A DNA stretch of 64,000 nucleotides from Anastrepha obliqua (taxonomy: Eukaryota > Arthropoda > Insecta > Diptera > Tephritidae), in NCBI RefSeq assembly GCF_027943255.1, contig NC_072893.1, positions 132,183,784-132,247,783 on the forward strand, read 5' to 3'. Numbering within the stretch: position 1 is the stretch's first letter; each line of letters opens with the position of its first letter. The position numbers and the translations under genes are program-made. Shown piece by piece: positions 16,301 to 27,232 of this stretch. Under the pieces are notes generated by a model, which had not been told where the DNA came from, made no database searches, and was given only the letters and a program-made list of their open reading frames with translations.

Positions 16301-17216
16301 TATCATCGGCGGCTGTGCAAACAGCCGAATGCAGCAGAAGTTGCGGCAAAGTGGCAGCGTCGTGCGCACTCCAAACAGCCTCGCGCAAGAAACAGCTAAC
16401 GGCTCGAACGCCGCAATACAGTGCACAGAGAGCAACATGACCAGCAAGTACAACACCAATCGCAATCTCAGTGCCACCAACGGCCCGAAGTGCGTATGCT
16501 ATGGGAATCCGCAGGTCTGCAACATATGTCTCGTCAAAAAAGAGATGCATGCATCCCGTGCCGGCACACCGGGCTATAGGCCGCCTGAAGTGCTGCTGAA
16601 GTATGCCGATCAAACCACTGCGGTGGACATTTGGGCTGCGGGCGTAATATTTCTCTCAATACTGTCGTCGGTATATCCATTCTTCAAAGCACCCAACGAT
16701 TTTGTGGCGCTTGCTGAAATGGTTACGATATTCGGGGATAAGACCATACGAAAAACAGCATTTATACTTGACCGCTTGGTGACGCTGAGCCAAAAAACCA
16801 GACCACTGGATCTGCGCAAGCTGTGTGTACGCTTTCGCAATCGCGTCAAATTTAGCTCACCTGAGCTGCTGAAGAAGTATCAGCGGCCGGATGGCACCTG
16901 TGAGGTGTGTCGCAACTGTGATCAATTCTACTTCAACTGCTTGTGCTCGGAAACTACATATAACACCGAGCCACTGGACGATGATGATCCCTTCCCCTCG
17001 AGCGCTTACGATCTGCTGTATAAACTACTTGAAGTGAATCCCCATCAACGCATAACTGCCGAGGAAGCGCTCAAACATCCCTTCTTCAGTGAGACGGGCA
17101 CCACTAGTAGCGACAAGTGTACAGGTATCTCCAACAACAACAACAATATAAACCCCTCCGTCATCGCCTTGGAGGCCGCGCAAAAAAAGGGTTCGCGCGA
17201 TAAAGTCGACCCTTGA
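10335..17216 (+). CDS. Cdc7: Cdc7 serine/threonine kinase (DDK catalytic subunit), 792 aa, three exons
   Basis: Cell-division-cycle 7 kinase, the catalytic half of DDK, which with Dbf4 phosphorylates MCM helicase subunits to fire replication origins in the nucleus. Exons: 10335-10854, 11669-11891 and 15581-17216 (TGA); joins GAAG/AGGCT and ATCGG/CGGCTC keep frame. Start ATG sits in an A-rich AAAAATGG context. Residues 1-173 are low complexity with a His/Ser/Gln-rich run. Glycine loop IGNGTFSTV is at about 196-204, the ATP-binding Lys at 226 (FAIKHH), HRDVKPSN with catalytic Asp at about 313, and DFG at 332-334. A Cdc7-type insert of about 235 residues then precedes GTPGYRPPE (about 577-585). 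The insert ends with a CVCYGNPQVCNIC cluster, and a second insert carries CEVCRNCDQFYFNCLC. The C-lobe ends with NPHQRITAEEALKHPFF. Large kinase inserts are typical of Cdc7. High confidence in identity and structure. Confidence 0.96.
10855..11668 (+). other. Cdc7 intron 1 (814 bp)
   Basis: GTAAAT donor and TTTATAG acceptor, splitting a Glu codon after its first base. AT-rich; nothing else recognised inside. Confidence 0.85.
11892..15580 (+). other. Cdc7 intron 2 (3689 bp)
   Basis: GTAAGT donor and CTCATTTTAG acceptor, splitting a Gly codon after its second base. The intron is AT-rich except for a more GC-rich island at about 13580-14950, which contains a good TATA box (14869). No recognisable coding exon of another gene is seen; the open frames in the island look like chance. 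Confidence 0.85.
14869..14876 (+). promoter_or_regulatory. TATA box candidate inside Cdc7 intron 2
   Basis: TATAAAAG sits at the downstream edge of the GC-richer island, with pyrimidine-rich TCTCTCATCG about 15-20 bp later and TTTGTTGTGC at the +1 distance. It could drive an intronic or alternative transcript. No coding sequence downstream supports this, so it may be chance. Confidence 0.25.
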
Positions 17217-18685
17217 AGTTTGCGAAAGCGTCGTGGCAAACGTAAAAGAAAAGGAAGAGAGAAACCAAAAGAAACTGAAAGTTAGTGAGCATAGTCGGTA
17301 AAACTGTTTGCTAAATTTGAAGAGTGCAAAATGTTCAGATGTGCGCACCTCGGTCAATCATAAACGATGTATACCAGTCACCGATGTGTCAGCGCACCAA
17401 CGCCTCCTAACTTAATGGCTCCGACAACGCTACGCAGATACCGGATCCCAAATCGCCTTGTTAAACTATACGACGATCATTTAGTGTATTTATTATTAGT
17501 AATTGGTAGCAACCGTTTTGGGTCATTAAAAAATTTTACAAATACGTTTGAAAAAATTGTGGATCATAGCATAGTAGTGTTTTTATATACATAAATAGTA
17601 TAATAGTATAGAAATATATTTTTTAAAATCATGCAAACACGCGACGATTACATGATTATTAAGAAGGGCAACTAAACACTTTGGAATGGCATGGTGCGCC
17701 AGAAAAACTACCCAGTTATATTGTAAATGACACGCTTTATTTAGTAATTATGCTTTCGTTTGTTTTTGTTGAAAATTGCGCTTATAATCCTTAGTTACTC
17801 ATAATTTATTGCGTATTATTGAAGAAAATAAAACGGTAAACGTTGAAAAGTTTCAGTTTTTTTCTAGGTTTTATTACAGTTTACTGTCAATACTATTATT
17901 AAATATTAATGATTAGAAATGTTGTGTGTATGTTATTTCATATATGTTGTGTGACTTAGAATTGATAAAAGTTTAGCGTACTAATTACAAATTATTTTAA
18001 CACAAATCTGCTGTATTGCCAAAATACAAAACTCTTGTTTCATAGTTATTTATGTATATATATTTGTTGTATTTATTTTATTAGAAATTTTTGTTTTGCT
18101 AGTTCGAGTAAGTAGACGTAATAAATTTTTGAAAACATTATTTCATTTGTTTTATATATGGAACTTAATCAAAATAGACTATAATTCCAATGGAGACCTA
18201 TGGGCTCTTAAACAAATGATGTGAAAAACGCATGCCTTTACTTTCGACCTCTATAATATACAGCAACACCGATTGGAATAACAGGTGCAGACTAGAAAAA
18301 ACAACTACACCTAGAACAGGCACTCTGAAGCAGGAAAGAAGCTTTAAGACGAAAATATGTGACGTACAGCACTGCAGCACTGTAATAGATTGGGAACGAT
18401 TATCGCCTGCCAACTGCTCCACCATTTTATTCGGCGCATGAGTATATGAAAGAAATGGGGTCAAACTTTGCAAAACTAGGAAGTAAAGAAAGGAAGTATT
18501 ACCTGGCACTTGAAAAACAGTCGTTCGCTCTTTGGTGAACTAGTCTACGGGATAGTAGGAACCAATAGGAAAAATCTCCAGGTATGCTAAAAATCGTCAT
18601 ATATCTTCAACAGACTTCAGAGTTGGTCAAATCGGTGGCTCGCCTCTGACTAACCCAGCGCGCTACACACCAAGCTAAGTAAACG
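17217..18685. other. Cdc7 3' UTR and intergenic DNA
   Basis: An AATAAA at 17827-17832 is the best poly(A) signal for Cdc7 and gives a 3' UTR of about 0.6 kb. The sequence is very AT-rich up to about 18180. The last 500 bp is of mixed composition and resembles nothing I recognise. Confidence 0.55.
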
Positions 18686-18698
18686 AACTATTGCAAGT

Positions 18699-21600
18699 CA
18701 TTCCCATGGCAGCCGGTTCTACGTTACCGGAATGACTCGGGTTTTTCCCGACCAAGGGAAGCCGCCCCAGTAAACTAGCCCTGTCTAGTGAACAGTATAT
18801 CACCCCACCCCTTACGTCACAGGAGCAACTCCTCGCACCAACCGTGCTCCAAATACTTCTCCCCAGGGCTGGAATTGAATCCAACCCTGGGCCAGAAGTA
18901 TTCTATTGCTGCGTCTGCCATAAACGGCTCCGCCCGAACTCCACCTCGGTTAGTTGCAACAAGTGCAACGGGTGGAGGCATCTTAAGACCTGTTCAGGCC
19001 TAAAGACCCATAGAGAGTGGTTCACACGGTGGCCTCGTGTTGCTCCCGCCGGCAGGCGTCAGGCTACTACCCCCCTGATAGGCCGGCACTACCAATCGCC
19101 ACCACAACCAATACCTACGGTAAGGAGCCTATCGGAGCAACACAACTCCCCCGACTTAACCCATCCCCTTCCCTCCTGCTCCAACCCCAGTGCGGGGACA
19201 AACCAGCAGCTCTTGGTCCCCCGCACAGTCTGTTCCGTGTGTCAGGCCGTAATACCTCGAAATCTGGCATCAGTCAAGTGCAATTCTTGCAATGGCTGGT
19301 GCCATTTTCGGAGATGTTCCAGCCTGCGCATCACCCGTGAGTGGACAACTAAGTACGTTGCCCCCTGCTGCAGAGCTCTGCACCCGCAACCGCCCCCCGT
19401 AGAGCGGCCACCCACCATCATCAAACCGCAACAACAACAGCGGATTACACAGCAGGCCCAACGTAGGCAACCCCACGCGTCCCTCACCCTCCGAGTTACA
19501 ACGACCTCACCCAGAAACTTTAAGCTTCTGCAATTCAACAGTAACGGACTCACGAGCAAGGTCGACGAGATAGTTGACTTCATGAGCCGGCACAGTATCA
19601 AAATAGCTGCGGTCCAGGAAACCAAGCTGCACGCTAGGTCCTCTCTGATCATCAGGGATGGCTATAACGTGCACAGACATGATCGCGAGCGAGACAATGG
19701 TGGGGGCCTAGCGTTTATAGTCCACCACACAGCGTAGTATCGTCTCATTGATGAAGGGATCGACCGCAGGGACAGCACCTTAGAATGTCAAGGCATAGCT
19801 GTTTGGACAGGCGATTCCGAGCTCGAAATTTTTAACGTTTATATACCCCCTGTCACCTGCTGCCCGGCAGGATATCACCCTGATATAGGTGCGCTCATCA
19901 GAGGTGAAAACCGATTGGTTGTAGGTGACTTCAATGCGCATCACGATCTTTGGCATTCAAGCTTGCCCCACGATCGTAGGGGACAGCAAATAGACGATTC
20001 GACATTCAGCACTGAACGACGAAGCCCCCACCAGGGTAGTGGACAATTGCAGCAGCTCGCCTGACCTAACAATAGCTAGCGCGAGTCTGATAAATAGCAT
20101 AACGTGGCGACTTATGATATCGCTTGCATCAGACCACTTGCCCATTATGGTCTCGATTGAGAGACCTGCCGACTTTGTTTCTGCGAACCACTGGTCCTAT
20201 TTTAACTTTAAAGCTAATTGGGCCGGCTTCACGGAATTCACCGAGGACACCTTCGCCGCTCTTCCCATCCCCACCGATCTGCGCGCAGGCGAATGCGCAT
20301 TCCGCAAGGTGCTCACAGCTGCTGCGGCTCGCTTCATCCCAGCTGGAAGTTTCAAGGGCATCCGTCCTCATTTTCCAGCCGAAGCAGCCAGCTTGGCAAA
20401 CGAGCGTGACCACCTACGCCAGGCCGATCCCGGGGATGCCCGCATAAGGATTCTCAATTTGAAGATCCGGCAACTGGTAGACCAACACAAGCGGACTAAA
20501 TGGGTTGAGCACTTGAAGACCTATAACCTCACCTCTGGGGTGAGTAAGCTCTGGTCCACCGTTAGGTCCCTGTCGAACCCGACGAAGCACAACAACAAGG
20601 TGGCCATCACCTTCAACGGTTGTACTTCGTCGGACCCGAAGAGGTGCGTGAGCTATTTTAGCCGGCTTTTTATACTGCATCCTCCGGCCGACAGATCCAA
20701 GTGTCGTGCTACCAGAAGGCTGCACAAACTGACGAACGACAGTGCGCGACTTACTTCTCCGGTGATGAGGTGCAGGAGGCCATCAACAAATCAAAAACAT
20801 CTAAAACAATTGGCCCTGACGGACTAAACGACGAGCTGATGCTGAAACACCTGGGACCATTGCGAGTAGGATTTCTCGCAAGGGTCTTCAATCTGTCCTT
20901 GGCCACTCTCATCATCCCTGACAAGTGGAAAGCAGAGAGAGTGGTCCCACTACTGAAACCTGGGAAACCCGCCAACCAAGGGGAACCTTATCGTCCGATA
21001 ACTCTCCTTTCCCCAGTAGTGAAGACACTTGAAGCCCTCCTACTCCCACTCTTCACGAAACACCTGGCCCCAGCCCCACATCAGCACGGCTTCCGACGAA
21101 TGCATTGCACCACCACTGCACTCACCGTCATAAACGCCCAAATTAACCAAAACCGCCCCTGCGAGAGGACTGTCCTAGTAGCGTTGGACCTGAAGAAGGC
21201 TTTCGACACAGTCAGCCATTCCACGCTATTAGATGATATTTATCAGTCGACACTCCCGCCAGGGCTGAAGAGGTGGTCCGCAAACTATCTGAGCGGTCGT
21301 CATTCGTCAGTGACTTTTCGAGATTAAACATCAAAGCAGAGGAAGATAAATCAAGGTGTACCGCAAGGTGGTGTCCTTTTTCCCTTGCTGTTCAACTTCT
21401 ACATCTCGAAGCTCCCCCAACCACCAGCGGGAGTTTCCCTGGTCTCATACGCTGACGACTGTACGATAATGGTGTCGGGCAATGACATCGATGGCCTGTG
21501 TTCCAAAGTGAACAACTACCTCACCGACCTTTCTCGCTTTTTCACTGCGAGGAATCTCCAACTTTCCCCCACTAAATCCACGGCGACCCTATTTACCACC

Positions 21601-22603
21601 TGGACAAAGGAGGTCAAACTGTCCCTTAAGGCAAAAGTCGACGACACACCAATTCCGACAGTAAAGAACCCCAAAATTTTGGGTGTAACCTTTGACAATT
21701 TGCTCTCCTTCTCAGTGCACACAACCGCAATTGCCACTAAAGTCCAAAACCGCAACAAGGTCCTCAAATCGCTTGCCGGCAGCACTTGGGGCAAAGACAA
21801 AGAACTGTTGCTATCGACATTTAAGGCAATTGGTCGGCCGGTTCTAAACTATGCAGCGCCTGTCTGATCGCCTGGAACTAGTGACACGCAGTGGACAAAG
21901 CTACAGGCATGCCAAAATACTGCCATTCGGACAGCGACCGGTTGCCTTCTGATGCCCCGGTTCAACACCTACACAACGAGGCACAAATGCTTCCAGTAAT
22001 GGAGCATAACAAACTGCTCAGCAAGCAGTTCCTGCTGGGATGTTACCGCAGGTTTCACCTCTGCAGACACCTGCTTGAGCCTGAGCCGCCTTCCAGGCAC
22101 GTCAGGAGACATCTCCTAGACTACGCTGACGAAATCCAGGACAAAACTGACCGCAATCTAGTGGACCTGACAGTGTTTAGGCAGTCAATAAACGACATTC
22201 ACCAGGATACCGTCACCACCTTCTTAAGCTCCCGTCCTGTGAATGCCGTAATCGGAGTCCAACCACCACCTACAGCAGATGAAGAGCTCCAGCTTCCTCG
22301 TGAGACACGTGTAACACTGACACAATTACGTTCTGGATATTGTAGTAGGTTCAACTCCTCCCTATCCAGAATCGACCCCGACATACTAAACATATGTCCG
22401 GCATGTGAAGGCACCCCGCACAACACTAACCACCTTTTCACATGCCGCCTAAAACCGACTCATCTAACATCCCTCTCCCTCTGGACCCATCCCGTCGAAA
22501 CAGCATGTTTCCTGGGCCTACCCCTAGATGAGCTAGACGAAGACGACCGGTGATATGCCCAACACTAGCGGGGCTACTATAACTGTTAACAAACAAACAA
22601 ACA
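18699..22603 (+). mobile_element. Full-length, inactivated non-LTR retrotransposon (jockey/CR1-like LINE)
   Basis: A 3905-bp insertion bounded by 13-bp direct repeats AACTATTGCAAGT (18686-18698 and 22604-22616). The 5' end begins CATTCCCATGG and the 3' end is a short AACAAACAAAC tail, not poly(A). The coding order is Zn-finger region, apurinic-type endonuclease, reverse transcriptase, and C-terminal Cys/His domain, normal for jockey/CR1 superfamily elements. The coding region is broken by several stops and frameshifts (see the pseudogene entry), so this copy is dead. It is nevertheless complete in length, and the perfect target duplication argues for a moderate age. Confidence 0.88.
18736..22553 (+). 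pseudogene. Broken LINE polyprotein: PHD-like fingers, endonuclease, reverse transcriptase
   Basis: The frame opens at 18736 after a stop, and no ATG is seen before the conserved part. It reads LLPRAGIESNPGPE (near 18856-18897), resembling a 2A ribosome-skipping motif but lacking the Asp of the DxExNPGP consensus. Two PHD-like fingers follow (CCVCHKR...CNKCNGWRHLKTC and CSVCQAV...CNSCNGWCHFRRC). The endonuclease spans about 19510-20150 (LLQFNSNGL, QETKLHA, VVGDFNAHHDLW, SDHLPIM). The RT spans about 20760-21560 (LDLKKAFDTVSH, NQGVPQGGVL, SYADDCTIM). The C-terminal domain has CPACEGTPHNTNHLFTC. Lesions: TAG at 19735, frameshift near 20020, frameshift near 20750, TAA at 21325, TGA at 21865, frameshift near 21950. 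Clade placement within jockey/CR1 is my inference. Confidence 0.85.
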
Positions 22604-22692
22604 AACTATTGCAAGTTGCAACTATTCTTCTAAAGTTCAAAAACTTCTAACAATCAAAGTGATACGGCCAATTTGAAATCTTATTCTAATTA

Positions 22693-22698
22693 TTTATT
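22693..22698 (-). terminator. Polyadenylation signal for the zinc-finger gene
   Basis: AATAAA on the minus strand, about 115 bp after the stop codon at 22812 and close to the 3' end of the LINE. The gene therefore keeps a short 3' UTR next to the insertion. Confidence 0.5.
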
Positions 22699-22811
22699 TT
22701 ATCCATATCACTTTTAAACATATACATATCTCTAGCTTTGCTACATATCCATGCTTCATGCCTTCATGTACGTATGCAAATGCTTGTAAACGAAACAATG
22801 AAAATATTCAC

Positions 22812-23279
22812 TTATAATTGCATTTTTTCCACCTTTCTTTTAGATTTGGGTGTCTCAACATCCTCCATTTCTTTTTCTAGCTGGATGCGCTTGCCGTTTT
22901 TCACTTCCTCTTTTGTAGGTTGCGTCTTTATTACTCGTTTTTTCGGTGCTTTATAACTGCCTTGACCAGCGGCACGCTCGGCTTCCTCCACCGTGTAAGG
23001 CTCCAGTTCCAATGCCTTCATACGCCGCTTATGCACTTTGGTGCGAAAGTGTGCTTGCATTGCATGGTCATCTATGAAGTACTTGGCGCAGTGTACGCAG
23101 TAGAATTGTGCAAAACCTGGTTCATCGAGATTCACCGCTTGATTGATAAGCTCCGCTGATTTTGTGCGCAAGTCATCGTCGATTTGGTCGAGATCACGTC
23201 GTCGACTGCGTACTCGCCAACGGCGACGCAGATGCGTATCACCGGAGTGCATCTTTTTACGTTTCTGTACCATACCCAT
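22812..23279 (-). CDS. ZNF593: ZNF593/Bud20-type zinc-finger protein, 155 aa
   Basis: Small single-exon gene for the conserved eukaryotic ZNF593 family (yeast Bud20), a shuttling factor that travels with pre-60S ribosomal particles and helps their export. Start MGMVQKRKK is an ATG at 23279; a second ATG two codons on is also possible. The N-terminus is strongly basic (residues 5-29, RRRWRVRSRRR), as in the family. One jaz-type C2H2 finger has ligands C61, C64, H77 and H83 (CVHCAKYF...HFRTKVH), preceded by the acidic segment VNLDEPGFAQFY. The C-terminal half is Lys/Glu-rich and ends in a basic tail. Length agrees with family members (about 130-165 aa). It is convergent with the LINE insertion 210 bp away. 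No odd features; identity is secure, the exact symbol less so. Confidence 0.93.
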   Translation of the reverse strand: MGMVQKRKKMHSGDTHLRRRWRVRSRRRDLDQIDDDLRTKSAELINQAVNLDEPGFAQFYCVHCAKYFIDDHAMQAHFRTKVHKRRMKALELEPYTVEEAERAAGQGSYKAPKKRVIKTQPTKEEVKNGKRIQLEKEMEDVETPKSKRKVEKMQL

Positions 23280-23455
23280 TATGAGGCAGTTCTTTGAAAT
23301 ATTAAAGTCACGGAGGACGAATTTGGAAATATGTCAAAACTGGAAACCTAAATTAAAATAAATGTAATTAGTATATTTAATTTTATTTACAAAGAATAAA
23401 ATGTTGCTACCAAATGAAATTCAACTTGGAAAAGAACACGCGTTTTTGTTTTTAT

Positions 23456-23487
23456 CAGAGAACGTAAATATGAATTTACGTTCTCTG
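23456..23487. mobile_element. 32-bp palindromic hAT-like micro-element (copy 2) with perfect 8-bp target duplication
   Basis: A perfect 14-bp stem CAGAGAACGTAAAT (23456-23469), a 4-nt loop, and its complement (23474-23487). The flanking octamers are identical: GTTTTTAT at 23448-23455 and again at 23488-23495. Eight-bp duplications and CAGAGAAC ends are hallmarks of hobo-like hAT transposons. The whole unit is therefore best read as terminal inverted repeats with almost no interior. Confidence 0.7.
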
Positions 23488-23994
23488 GTTTTTATATTGC
23501 CTACAAGCAAACATATGATTTTGACACCTCTCTTTATATGACATGCGCGGCGGTGGGCAGAGCACAGAAAGTGGCGCCTTCTAAAAGAAGCTACTTCCCA
23601 TTGCCGTGGAAATTCGCAAGAGAAACCGAAAGAAATTGTATTTGCTTATAACGGCTACTTAATAATTAATAATTTTATTTATTCGTATTTCACAAAATCT
23701 CTTTTTTATTGCAATATAAAATACTTATGAATAGATTAGATAGATTATTTTCTTTATTATGGAAATACACATAAATATCTTAAACTCTTTATTAAAAAAT
23801 ATGCGACAAAGGCCCAAATGGTCATGCGTCGGAACAACTCAATTATATTCACATTAAAAACTACTTTTATTCAAATAAAATACGCAAATATTAATTATAT
23901 TCGTTTACAATTAATTGTCTATATTTTAAAAGACCAGTGACAAACCATTCCACTCAATCTATTAATCACTTCATCTTAGTCTAAGGAGAATTAC

Positions 23995-24290
23995 CCAAAG
24001 TATCGATATCTGAGTTGTTTAAAAATAGGGCACCTTCCTAAGAAGTGTGCTATGTTTTCTAATTCGTGTAGTTACAAAGAGAGCAGTTCACATATTTGTG
24101 CCCCCGAAGTAAATAAGATCGCATCTGGCCTTCAAAATCAAAGAGATTTAATAATTTTGAAACGTATCGTTGAAATAGCTTTTACCAATATTGTGATCTA
24201 AGTCCTTGTATATCCCAGTACTTTTCAAAGCTCTTTGCTACAATCTCTGTTTGTTCGTAGAGCTCAGTTATGTATATTATTCCATAGTTT
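23995..24290 (-). pseudogene. Relic of a LINE C-terminal domain
   Basis: The minus-strand conceptual translation gives EIVAKSFEKYW, LFDFEGQMRSYLLRG, CSLCN (near 24091-24071) and, after a frameshift, HFLGRCPIFKQLRYRYFG (about 24048-23995). The CxxC...H...C pattern and its flanks are the C-terminal Cys/His box of insect non-LTR retrotransposons, downstream of the RT. Stops and at least one frameshift make it non-functional. The remaining 5' part was not found. Confidence 0.55.
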
Positions 24291-27058
24291 ATTTGCAACT
24301 ATCCCGCCAGCGCCTTGAATCTCTCAATTCACAATAAACGCTCCAAAAATGCACTTTGGTGAACAACTGTACACTTCAGTGTGAATGATTCGTTCTCTGT
24401 TGTTGGTGATAGTGGATTGCAGCGCTGCAGAGCTGTCAATCGGTCGAAAAGCTTTGAAGTGATTGGTTATGTGAGTTTCCATTGTAGCTAAAATTAAAGT
24501 TATTCAGTTGGCTAAAGATTAAATAAGCATAGTTCATTGTAAGAAATAATAAAGCACCAAAGGTGCAAGATTTCAAGCGGTGCAAAACATTTAAGACCAA
24601 TAAATGACAAAGTAAATTAGTGTGATGAGGCTTTTGTAGCCTAAAACAAAATTGTGCACAGTGCAAGTTGTATGAAAAAATTGCTGATTAACGAAAATGC
24701 GCTAAATGAACGAATGATAAATTCGAATTGGATTGAATAAGCTGTTATATACATTCCGATAAAGTGCATTCAACTGCTACAGAAACGCAGTTGGTTATTT
24801 ACCCAACTAGGCAGCAGCCATTTCCATAGCAGTTGTGTCTTGATTGGTCTTCCATTGCACGCCCCAAAGGTGATAGTGCATCAAAAACGGTAAGAAAAAA
24901 ACGCATTTGTAAATACTTGTATCGTTATAAACTACTCTTATCAGCAGCGCTTATCGGCTTTTACACCAATTAATACTACTTTTTATGCAATCAACTTAGC
25001 TTGATTTTATTCATTTCCAATAATTAAATAGTTATACTATCAATTTTATTTGCATTGTCCGTGCGTTTACTTCCTTCATCTAAAGTACGAGTATGGGTTA
25101 TTTGTGAATAGGTTGGTTTTCGCATGATGTAACGTGTCAGTCAGCCAGGCAATCGCACATTCAGGCACGCAACAAAGCGCAACGCTCGAGTGGAACAATA
25201 TTCGCAAAAACTTGCTGATGTGCATACATCGAACTGCACACAATGCGAGAAATACGTAGCAGCGTGCCGTCACATGGATGGAAGTTAGGGCCAAATCACA
25301 TTGTTGCTTAATCAACAACCAGTTTTTTCTAAGCGCGGAATTCACAAAAACACTGTGCCAATTATAACATACATACGCTGAATACTACCATTTGCACATT
25401 TACGATGAAATTCGTTGCTTTGGGGGAAATACAGACTTTAAAGAGCGAGTGTTCCATTAAGACTGCCTAATTTAATATTAGCAAAAAATGCTGCTGGATT
25501 AAAATTAAGCGTCCTTTAATGGAATGATAAAAGAAATATCGCGGAAATATAGTTTTTCCACTCACAAAATGGTAAAGTAACCAATTAAATATGTGTATGT
25601 GTATGTATGTTGTATATTTATATGTACATTCCCTTGCTGCTCTTCATTCGAGCAGTAAGCAAAACTTACTGTTTTTAGAATTGCTCCAGTTTTTATTAGC
25701 TAAAACATGAGCAACAGGTTATACTCTTACTTCGAATTGTCATAATATTGCCCCTACAAATACATCCATACATAAACATTTTTCAATATAAAATTTTTAA
25801 AATATTCCCACGAACTGTGTAAAATGTGTAATTTTATACAGTTCCGTTTGTTTGCTTTCATAATCTCCATTTTACTATAAACCTGCTGTGCTATGTGTTT
25901 ATACAAGTCTTACCAATATTTTTTTACCAAAGTGAAACTGGTTTCAAAATATTTTCAATTATTATTTTGTTCATTGTCTCCTATTGTTTAACACAAAAGG
26001 TAAATATAAAAAATATTTGCTTGGAATTTAGATATTTCTTCAACCTTTTGTGATGTTTTTACTTTGGTTCTTAATCGACAGACCCTTAACAATGTTCAGA
26101 TACGGCTTTCCCATTTAAATGTAGTTATGTTCACTGTATTTTGTTGACGACACAAATAATACCCATTACAGAAGTGATAAGACTCCCTTTGAAAAAAAGG
26201 GGAAACAAACGCTTGCAAGAAAGAAATGTCAAAGAGAGTAACTCCGAGCAATGAAACCGAAATTTCCGCCTGCACAAACATCACAGGTCAACTTATTGGA
26301 TGCCCATAGTCGTCGACTCTCGATACAAGTCGCTCACAGAAAAAGGGTGTCATCGCCGCTATGCTTTTTATATTTATATTCTTCTATAGTCTTTCAATTA
26401 TGGCATACATTTTTGTCATTTGAAGAGCCTTTAATTGGCAAGCAATTGTAATGTTGTTGTTGTAGCCACTTACCATGCCCCGACTAGATCGCTTAGGTCC
26501 AAGAAACTTGCTACTTCAAATAGAAAAGATAGTTAGATGAGTTGATTTTACGTGGCAAAAGAAGATTTCATTAATTTTATATAGGGTTCCTGACAAGTAT
26601 GACATTTTTGAGTATGCCCTTTATACAAAAAACTTGCTTCAGCAAGTGAAATGAAATTTTGCGACCAAGCCAAAAATTCTTTCTGAATAATTTTTTACCT
26701 TCAATAAAAGTGAAATAATTGATAATTAAGTGTAGTGCTTTTGACAATTTGATTTCCAAGTAGTAGGGAAACTGCATAGCAAATGAACTTACAAGGATAG
26801 GTACAGTTGGGAAAGTTTCTCTGGTATGCCTTTAAGTTCACATTCACAAATTCGTATAGTTAGCAACGAAATCCAGGTTAATTTCATAAGGGATTGTAAA
26901 TGTCTGTCAGACAAGTCTGCTCAGGTAGAAGACCTTTGTTGGCCTCTGTCGCATCCATATATGAATGCACGGCGTCGAAGGCTGCATGTTCGAACCCCAC
27001 TTCGGGCATATAAAACCCTGTCAAAGCTCCAAGTGGCTTTGTACCATTATTGTAGACT

Positions 27059-27106
27059 TCTTTTATTTTTTTTATTTTTTTTTATAATTTTTTTTTTTTT
27101 TGTTTT
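27059..27106. repeat. T-rich low-complexity tract
   Basis: Mostly runs of T with occasional A or C, about 48 bp, ending in a T14 run before TGTTTTG. It could be an old poly(A) tail of a minus-strand retroelement. Confidence 0.7.
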
Positions 27107-27232
27107 GAAGACAAATCAAGTAACTCGGACCAAATCTATCAAGGTTTACTAAGAATTGGCTATTTTTTTAAGAGTTATAATACAAAACCGAAATACTTTT
27201 GTAATGAATATTTTTATATTATAATTTGGCAT

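Noticed and set aside
16017..16613. 198-residue minus-strand open frame within Cdc7 exon 3
   Set aside because: It lies opposite a strongly coding exon, has no recognisable motif and no start or splice context; a shadow frame.
26940..27010. B-box-like TGTTCGAACCCC near 26988
   Set aside because: No convincing A box upstream and no match to the SINE copies elsewhere in the window; may be a chance match or a very old SINE.
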